Source: an uncultured Bacteroidota bacterium
GTDB lineage: Bacteria; Bacteroidota; Bacteroidia; UKL13-3
DNA length: 11,206 bases
Reading direction: 5' to 3'
NCBI GenBank assembly: GCA_903907885.1
Contig: CAIVPY010000569.1
Span: 1-11,206 of the forward strand
This document shows, one piece after another, positions 6,291-11,206 of the stretch. Position numbers and translations under genes: made by a program. Within the stretch, counting starts at the first letter, position 1; every line of letters starts with the position of its first letter. The notes below the pieces were generated by a model. It made no database searches. It saw only the letters and a list, made by a program, of their open reading frames with translations, and was not told where the DNA came from.

Positions 6291-8141
6291 TTAAGCAAGT
6301 ATCTCTTTTATCTTTCTCACTACCTCATCACTCATAAAAGGTTGCCCTTGAATTTTGTTATAAGGAATGGCATCTACAAAATATTTGTCTCTAATAATTT
6401 TCACCAATTGACCATTATTTAACTCAGGCACCACAACGGTTTTAAAGTTTTTAAGTATGTCACCTAAGTTTTTAGGGAATGGACTTAAATACCTAACATG
6501 TGCATGAGAAACATTCAATCCTTCTCCTCTTAAAATGGTAGTTGCTGTTTTCAGTGCACCATAAGTTCCACCCCAACCAAGGATTAATAAATCTCCAGTC
6601 TCAGCACCATTGTCAATGGTTTGCAAAGGAATATAATCAGCTACTTTATCTACTTTTTCTTGACGCAAATGGGTCATTAATTCATGGTTGTCGCCATCAT
6701 AGCTGATGTTACCAGTGATGTTTTGTTTTTCTATACCACCAATGCGATGCTCAAGACCTTTGGTACCAGGAATAGCCCAAGGACGTGTTAGTTTTTCATC
6801 ACGTTGGTAAGGCATAAATTTGCTATCATCGGCTGCGCGTTGAGGGGCAAATTCTACTTTTATTTCTGGTAAATCTTTGCTTTGAGGGAATTTCCATGGC
6901 TCAGCACCATTGGCAATATAACCATCAGTTAACAAGAACACAGGAATCATGTGTTGCAAAGCTATTCTGCATGCTTCATAAGCCAAAGTAAAACAATCAG
7001 AAGGGCTTTGTGCGGCTAATATCACTACTGGACATTCGCCATTTCTTCCGTACATGGCCTGCATCAAATCTGCTTGCTCGGTTTTGGTAGGCATACCTGT
7101 GCTTGGTCCCGCACGTTGCACATTTACAATCACCAAAGGCATTTCAAGCATGGTTGCTAAACCAATGGCTTCACCCTTTAGGGCTATGCCCGGTCCTGAT
7201 GAGCCTGTAATGGCCAAACTGCCTCCAAAGGCTGCACCAATAGATGAACAGATAGCTGCTATCTCATCTTCTGCTTGGTAGGTTTTTATATCAAAGTTTT
7301 TATATTTTGACAATTCGTGAAGAATATCAGAAGCAGGAGTTATTGGGTAGGTGCCATAGAATAAAGGCAAACCACATTTTACTGATGCTGCAATCAAACC
7401 ATAGGCAGCAGCTTCATTACCCATAATGCTCCTATAGATGCCTGTTTCCATTTGGGCTGGAGCCACATTGTATCTGTTGGCAAACATTTCGGTTGTTTCG
7501 CCATAACTCCAACCAGCCTGCATTACTTTTATATTGGCATTCATCACCGCTGGGTTTTTGCTAAACTTGCTTGTGATAAAATCAATAGAACTTTGCATAT
7601 CGCGGTGATACATCCAGTAAACCAAACCTAATACAAACATATTTTTGCATCGGTCGATTTCTTTTGTCCCCATGCCACTATCAGCCAATGCTGCACGTGT
7701 AATTTTTGTTACATCGATAGTCTTAACATCATATTGGCTTAACGATCCATCCAACAAAGGGTTTTTGTCTTCAGGCACATTCGCCAAACGCATATTTTTA
7801 GAATCAAAACCATCACTGTTCGCAATGATTACTCCCCCTTTTCGTAAGCCTTTTAAGTTGGCTTTTAAGGCAGCTACGTTCATCACCACCAACACATCGC
7901 TCAAGTCGCCAGGGGTGTTTATTTTTTTACTGCCAAAATGTATTTGGTAGCCCGAAACCCCAGCCAATGTTCCTATCGGGGCACGTATCTCAGCGGGGAA
8001 ATCTGGAAAAGTAGCAATATCGTTTCCGAATAGTGCGGTTGTATTACTAAATTGAGTTCCGGTTAGCTGCATTCCATCTCCACTATCGCCTGCAAACCTT
8101 ATTACCACCGACTCTAATTCATTTTCTATTGTTGTTGCCAT
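6291..8141 (-). CDS. korA: 2-oxoglutarate:ferredoxin oxidoreductase, fused gamma-alpha subunit
   Basis: This 616-residue protein is a natural fusion of the gamma and alpha domains of a 2-oxoacid:ferredoxin oxidoreductase. The gamma domain (about 10-195) opens with FAGDSGDGMQLTG (16-28). The alpha pyrimidine-binding domain follows, with GNEAAAYG (241-248), YPITPAS (265-271, the conserved YPITP substrate/TPP loop), QAEDEIAA (289-296), TGSSGPG (312-318) and QRAGPSTGMPT (342-352). The C-terminal transketolase-like domain includes GWGGTYGA (522-529) and the PELNNGQL segment (572-579). The length and layout match the fused subunit of two-subunit enzymes known from Sulfolobus and many Bacteroidetes and Actinobacteria. 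Together with KorB it converts 2-oxoglutarate, CoA and oxidised ferredoxin to succinyl-CoA, CO2 and reduced ferredoxin, possibly in place of the 2-oxoglutarate dehydrogenase step of the TCA cycle. Substrate choice is inferred. It begins 79 bp after fhs on the same strand, with no visible terminator between. Confidence 0.94.
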   Translation of the reverse strand: MATTIENELESVVIRFAGDSGDGMQLTGTQFSNTTALFGNDIATFPDFPAEIRAPIGTLAGVSGYQIHFGSKKINTPGDLSDVLVVMNVAALKANLKGLRKGGVIIANSDGFDSKNMRLANVPEDKNPLLDGSLSQYDVKTIDVTKITRAALADSGMGTKEIDRCKNMFVLGLVYWMYHRDMQSSIDFITSKFSKNPAVMNANIKVMQAGWSYGETTEMFANRYNVAPAQMETGIYRSIMGNEAAAYGLIAASVKCGLPLFYGTYPITPASDILHELSKYKNFDIKTYQAEDEIAAICSSIGAAFGGSLAITGSSGPGIALKGEAIGLATMLEMPLVIVNVQRAGPSTGMPTKTEQADLMQAMYGRNGECPVVILAAQSPSDCFTLAYEACRIALQHMIPVFLLTDGYIANGAEPWKFPQSKDLPEIKVEFAPQRAADDSKFMPYQRDEKLTRPWAIPGTKGLEHRIGGIEKQNITGNISYDGDNHELMTHLRQEKVDKVADYIPLQTIDNGAETGDLLILGWGGTYGALKTATTILRGEGLNVSHAHVRYLSPFPKNLGDILKNFKTVVVPELNNGQLVKIIRDKYFVDAIPYNKIQGQPFMSDEVVRKIKEILA

Positions 8142-8220
8142 ATTTAATTCTTATACAAGTGAAACGATACGAAAATAACTTTTATCAATTAATCACATAA
8201 TTATTTTTCTAAAAGCCTAA

Positions 8221-9885
8221 TTAACTTAATCCTGTAATTTCACCATTTACTACATCAATTACCATAGCGGCAGGTTCTTTTGGCAAACCTGGCATACGCA
8301 TAATTTCGCCAGCTACAGCCACAATAAAACCTGCGCCATTGTTTAGTATCAAATTCTCAATATTTAAAGTAAAGCCTTCGGCTGCACCCACACGCGAAGC
8401 ATCATCACTAAAACTAAACTGCGTTTTAGCTATGCAAACTGGTAAATTTGAAACGCCTAATTCATTTATTTTTTTCAAAGCTGCTTTGGCATTTTTACCA
8501 AGGGTAATGCCATTTCCTTTGTAAACATTTTTTACAATTTGGGTAATCTTTTCTTCGATACTTTGGTTTAACTCATAAGTGTGAACAATTGGTTTTGACG
8601 GATGATTTTCAACCACCTCAACAAGTTTTTGGGCAAGAGAAATAGCACCATCGCCTCCTTTGGCAAAGCCTTCGTTTATTGCAAACTCGGCACCTTTTTC
8701 TTTACACCAATCTTCAATAAAAGCCACTTCTTCATCGGTATCAAAACCAAATTTATTTAAAGCTACAATTACTGTTTGTCCAAATTTCTGTAAGCTTTCG
8801 ATATGACGTTCTACGTTTTTAATTCCCTCTTTCAAACCTGCCATATTTGGCTGCTTGATTAGTTTTTCGTCCACTTTGCCATGTAGTTTGATAGATTGAG
8901 TGGTGGTTACTAAAACCGTTGCTTTGGGAGCAATACCCGCTGCACGGCATTTGATATTTAAGAACTTCTCACCACCTAAATCGCTACCAAAACCAGCCTC
9001 TGTTATGGCATAATCGGCAAATTGCATAGCCGACTTGGTAGCCATAATACTATTGCAACCATGAGCAATGTTGGCAAACGGACCACCATGAATAAAGGCA
9101 GCTCCTTTTTCTATAGTCTGAACTAAATTGGGTTGAAATGCATCTTTTAACAAAGCTACTAATGAGCCAGCAACTCCTAAATCTCTTACATAAAATGGAG
9201 AATTATCCAAACGATAACCTAAAAGAATATTTTCTAAACGCTTCCTTAAATCATCAAGTGAGTTTGATAAACAAAAGATGGCCATAATCTCAGAAGCAGG
9301 AGTAATATCAAATCCTGTTTCTGTTGGGATTCCATTAGTGGATCCATTTAAACCCGAAACCATAAAACGTAAACTGCGGTCGTTTACATCCAAAACCCTA
9401 CGCCACAATATTTGTTTAAGTCCTTTGCCATTGTTTTTGTTATGATACTGATAATTATCAACTAAAGCGGCAAGGGTATTATTAGCCGAAGTAATGGCAT
9501 GAAAATCACCCGTAAAATGTAAATTAATATCTTCCATAGGAAGCACTTGGCTGTATCCACCGCCAGCAGCGCCACCTTTCATACCAAAACAAGGCCCAAG
9601 ACTAGGCTCGCGTAGGGCAACAATGGCCTTTTTGCCAATTTTATTTAATCCTTGAGCCAATGCTACCGAGGTAGTGGTTTTGCCACTTCCGCTTTTGTTG
9701 GGAGTAGTGGCCGTTACCAATATTAAGTTCGACTGCGCTATTTTAGCTTCATCAAAAGTTACGTTTACTTTGGCTTTGTACTTGCCATATTGCTCCAATT
9801 GATCTTCGCTAATGCCTATTGAGGCAGCAATTTTTTGAATGGGTGATAATTGTGTGTCGTGTGCTATCTCTATATCTGATTTCAT
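8221..9885 (-). CDS. fhs: Formate--tetrahydrofolate ligase
   Basis: Fhs forms 10-formyl-tetrahydrofolate from formate, ATP and tetrahydrofolate, feeding one-carbon metabolism. From the ATG at 9885 it has 554 residues, the normal length. A start 48 bases further upstream (9933) would add 16 residues not typical of the family; the N-terminus MKSDIEIAHD favours 9885. The family signature GMKGGAAGGGY (101-111) is intact and continues into LPMEDINLHFTGDFHA (115-130). Other conserved stretches are DVNDRSLR (166-173), ETGFDITPASEIMA (189-202), GPFANIAHGCNS (268-279) and GEIMRMPGLP (526-535). Two sites depart from the textbook form. The ATP-binding loop reads TPNKSGSGKTT (61-71), two residues longer than the usual TPAGEGKTT. 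The second signature region reads VTTTQSIKLHGK (326-337) instead of VATIRALKxHGG. Both may be lineage variants. The gene is divergent from the YciI-like gene and precedes korA. Confidence 0.95.
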   Translation of the reverse strand: MKSDIEIAHDTQLSPIQKIAASIGISEDQLEQYGKYKAKVNVTFDEAKIAQSNLILVTATTPNKSGSGKTTTSVALAQGLNKIGKKAIVALREPSLGPCFGMKGGAAGGGYSQVLPMEDINLHFTGDFHAITSANNTLAALVDNYQYHNKNNGKGLKQILWRRVLDVNDRSLRFMVSGLNGSTNGIPTETGFDITPASEIMAIFCLSNSLDDLRKRLENILLGYRLDNSPFYVRDLGVAGSLVALLKDAFQPNLVQTIEKGAAFIHGGPFANIAHGCNSIMATKSAMQFADYAITEAGFGSDLGGEKFLNIKCRAAGIAPKATVLVTTTQSIKLHGKVDEKLIKQPNMAGLKEGIKNVERHIESLQKFGQTVIVALNKFGFDTDEEVAFIEDWCKEKGAEFAINEGFAKGGDGAISLAQKLVEVVENHPSKPIVHTYELNQSIEEKITQIVKNVYKGNGITLGKNAKAALKKINELGVSNLPVCIAKTQFSFSDDASRVGAAEGFTLNIENLILNNGAGFIVAVAGEIMRMPGLPKEPAAMVIDVVNGEITGLS

Positions 9886-10038
9886 TAAAATGTTGTTTTT
9901 TAGTTTTGCAACTATAATCAATTTACTCACCAAAAAAAATGTGCTTGCTTAACTTCTTCTGTGATTATTTAATTATTAATTGAGTTTGAGATTTAGGTAT
10001 ATTTTATTTGCCAATGGCTTAAAATTTGTAAAAGTAAA

Positions 10039-10046
10039 TATATTTG
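10039..10046 (+). promoter_or_regulatory. Candidate -7 promoter box (TATATTTG)
   Basis: TATATTTG matches TAnnTTTG exactly, 39 bases ahead of the ATG at 10086. It overlaps the only upstream in-frame start (TTG at 10044), which argues that translation begins at 10086. TTTG sequences exist upstream (10025-10028, 10007-10010), but neither has the standard spacing. Confidence 0.45.
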
Positions 10047-10085
10047 TTTCAGACAATTACATTTAAATCTTTTAAAACCAATTTT

Positions 10086-10544
10086 ATGAAAAGCTTACTA
10101 AGTATTGCCATTCTGATATTATCAACTGCTAGCCTATACAGTCAAAGCAATAACCCAAAGTATGATTCAACCTTAGCCAAAAAGCTTGGAGCGGACAATT
10201 ATGGCATGAAAAAATTTATTTTGGTGATACTTAAAACAGGTGAAAACAAGCGTAGCGAAAAGGCATATGTTGACAGTTGTTTTGCGGGCCACATGGCTAA
10301 TATTAATAGATTGGTGAAAATCAATAAACTATTGGTGGCAGGACCACTCGTGAAAAACGAAAAATCCTACAGAGGCATTTTCATATTGAATGTGACCACT
10401 GAAGAAGAAGCCAAAGAATTGCTTAAAACAGATGCTGCCATTAATGAAAAAATACTAGAGCCAGAAATATACAAATGGTATGGCTCTGCAGCATTATCAG
10501 AATATTTGGATGCCTCTGACAAAATTTGGAAATCTACATTCTAA
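10086..10544 (+). CDS. Exported YciI-like (YCII-related domain) protein
   Basis: The 152-residue protein starts with a clear signal peptide: MKS, then a hydrophobic core (about 4-18), with likely cleavage after Ser19 before Gln20, a common Bacteroidetes form. The remainder (about 44-135) resembles the YCII-related ferredoxin-like fold. It has the opening strand KKFILVILKTG (42-52), a histidine (His69) in GHMANINRLVKINKLLVAGPL (68-88; family pattern H-x-x-x-hxxLxxxGxLhhhGP), and the strand RGIFILNVTTEEEAKELL (96-113). YciI relatives are usually small cytoplasmic proteins of uncertain role, so export to the periplasm or outer envelope is notable. The histidine often proposed as catalytic is present; activity is not known. 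The ATG at 10086 is preferred over the TTG at 10044, since the latter lies inside the promoter box and would place 14 residues before the signal peptide. Confidence 0.8.
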   Translation: MKSLLSIAILILSTASLYSQSNNPKYDSTLAKKLGADNYGMKKFILVILKTGENKRSEKAYVDSCFAGHMANINRLVKINKLLVAGPLVKNEKSYRGIFILNVTTEEEAKELLKTDAAINEKILEPEIYKWYGSAALSEYLDASDKIWKSTF

Positions 10545-10546
10545 AA

Positions 10547-10568
10547 AAAGCTACCCAAAGGCCGCTTT
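10547..10568. terminator. Weak candidate terminator between convergent genes
   Basis: AAAGC (10547-10551) and GCTTT (10564-10568) form a 5-bp stem around a 12-base loop, in the 28-bp gap between convergent genes. On the minus strand the stem is followed by a run of seven T, which suits termination of the DUF1801 gene. The stem is short and the loop long, so support is modest. Confidence 0.35.
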
Positions 10569-10572
10569 ATAT

Positions 10573-11040
10573 TTATTTCTTTTTATGGGTGCTTAAAACT
10601 TGGGTATAACAATCTATCCAATCTTGTACACTTATTTTTCGAATCAATTCTGCTAACAAATCAAAGGGAATATCAGCAGGCTTTTTAAACCTCACACAGC
10701 TTTTACCCATATCCAATTTGGTTTTGCAGTGTTTAGGGTATTCAAACACAAACCAATCAAGTAGTTTAGGATTGCCATACAAACCCATATGGTATAAAGC
10801 AATAAAATTCTTTTGCGAAGCAATACTCATAAAGGGCAATGGCTCTTTGGGATTGCAATGATAACCCGCAGGAAAAATACGATGCGGCACTGCATAGCCA
10901 ATCATACCATAACTGATGCGTTCTTCGAATCCTTCAGGTAAGTTTGCCAAAATAACTTCACGCAATTTCTTCAGGGCATGCATCCTGTCTTCAGGCAAAT
11001 GAGCCAAATATTCTTCTAGGTTAATAGCTTGTATCTGCAT
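10573..11040 (-). CDS. DUF1801 domain protein
   Basis: This 155-residue protein matches the DUF1801 (YdhG-like) pattern as I know it, a small cytoplasmic alpha/beta domain of unknown function. The N-terminal helices (about 5-35, LEEYLAHLPEDRMHALKKLREVI) are followed by ISYGMIGYAVP (42-52), the aromatic/glycine segment typical of the family. QKNFIALYHMG (76-86) and LDMGKSCVRFKKPADIP (109-125) are the other two conserved blocks. There is no signal peptide or membrane segment. The start ATG at 11040 follows the acyl-CoA dehydrogenase stop by 38 bp on the same strand, so read-through from that gene is possible. It converges with the YciI-like gene. No specific function is assigned. Confidence 0.85.
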   Translation of the reverse strand: MQIQAINLEEYLAHLPEDRMHALKKLREVILANLPEGFEERISYGMIGYAVPHRIFPAGYHCNPKEPLPFMSIASQKNFIALYHMGLYGNPKLLDWFVFEYPKHCKTKLDMGKSCVRFKKPADIPFDLLAELIRKISVQDWIDCYTQVLSTHKKK

Positions 11041-11078
11041 ATTTAAATTTTAAGCTAAACACTTTAAAAAACAAATAC

Positions 11079-11206
11079 CTATTCAAAAGCACTAATGCCT
11101 GTAATATCCATACCTGTAATTAACAAGTGAATATCATGTGTTCCTTCGTAAGTAACTACAGACTCAAGGTTCATCATGTGGCGCATAATTGAATATTCGC
11201 CTGTGA
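11079..11206 (-). CDS. Acyl-CoA dehydrogenase (glutaryl-CoA dehydrogenase-like), C-terminal part
   Basis: Only the last 41 codons and the TAG stop (11079-11081) are in the window; the gene continues past the right edge. The fragment reads TGEYSIMRHMMNLESVVTYE, then GTHDIHLLITGMDITGISAF and a final Glu. MRHMMNLES and TYEGTHDIH match the C-terminus of glutaryl-CoA dehydrogenase and close acyl-CoA dehydrogenase relatives. The Glu of YEGT is the catalytic base position of that FAD enzyme family. True glutaryl-CoA dehydrogenases usually have GRAITG where this has GMDITG, so the exact substrate is uncertain. The enzyme would oxidise an acyl-CoA at the alpha-beta bond in the cytoplasm, passing electrons to electron-transfer flavoprotein. 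Confidence 0.85.
   Translation of the reverse strand, partial: TGEYSIMRHMMNLESVVTYEGTHDIHLLITGMDITGISAFE

Noticed and set aside
6291..8141. Possible frameshifted or artificial fusion in korA
   Set aside because: The gamma-alpha fusion is the normal form for two-subunit enzymes of this family, and both domains read through without disruption.
9909..9916. Minus-strand -7 box (TATAGTTG) for fhs
   Set aside because: It has one mismatch to TAnnTTTG, and the nearest CAAA on the plus strand is only 14 bases away, too close for a -33 element.
9886..9933. N-terminal extension of fhs from the ATG at 9933
   Set aside because: The extra 16 residues do not match the usual Fhs start; the ATG at 9885 gives the typical length and N-terminus.
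1..11206. CRISPR array, tRNA or rRNA gene, insertion sequence or known defence cluster
   Set aside because: I saw no regularly spaced repeats, no tRNA or rRNA-like sequence, no transposase and no recognised defence gene.

Overview
The window looks like a chromosomal segment of a member of the Bacteroidetes (Bacteroidota). The DNA is AT-rich and genes have weak or absent Shine-Dalgarno sequences. TAnnTTTG-type promoter boxes occur, and the 2-oxoacid:ferredoxin oxidoreductase is the two-gene form with a gamma-alpha fusion. The protein sequences (RmuC, formate-THF ligase, the acyl-CoA dehydrogenase tail) also read as Bacteroidetes types. These are judgements from composition and family resemblance; no search was run.

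Layout. (1) Bases 1-1430 are the accessory-looking part. They hold the 3' part of an unrecognised winged-helix-like, single-membrane-span protein that is open at the window edge. After it come a TAnnTTTG promoter box, a 31-bp hairpin repeat, a 14-bp palindrome, and a small acidic antitoxin-like gene with a 34-codon overlapping ORF, followed by about 200 bp without a gene. (2) Bases 1431-4356 are a tight plus-strand cluster: rmuC, a zinc-free MDR quinone oxidoreductase-like gene and a RimJ/RimL-type GNAT acetyltransferase, with gaps of 18 and 16 bp. (3) Bases 4357-9885 are minus-strand housekeeping genes: nth (endonuclease III), whose stop codon abuts the GNAT stop, then a strong hairpin terminator and a dispersed-repeat-like element, then korB, korA and fhs. 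(4) Bases 10086-11206 hold a plus-strand exported YciI-like protein, a convergent minus-strand DUF1801 protein, and the C-terminal 41 codons of an acyl-CoA dehydrogenase that runs off the right edge.

How the genes work together. KorAB oxidatively decarboxylates 2-oxoglutarate, or a related 2-oxoacid, with ferredoxin as acceptor. Fhs loads formate onto tetrahydrofolate. They are co-directional (fhs, korA, korB in transcription order) and may be co-transcribed. Nth is a base-excision repair enzyme, and RmuC is a nuclease-fold protein linked to suppression of inversions and recombination.

I looked for an undescribed multi-gene system and do not see a convincing one. The best leads are the left-end region (membrane winged-helix protein, hairpin repeat, antitoxin-like orphan), the deviating Fhs nucleotide-binding loop, and the two dispersed-repeat-like elements.
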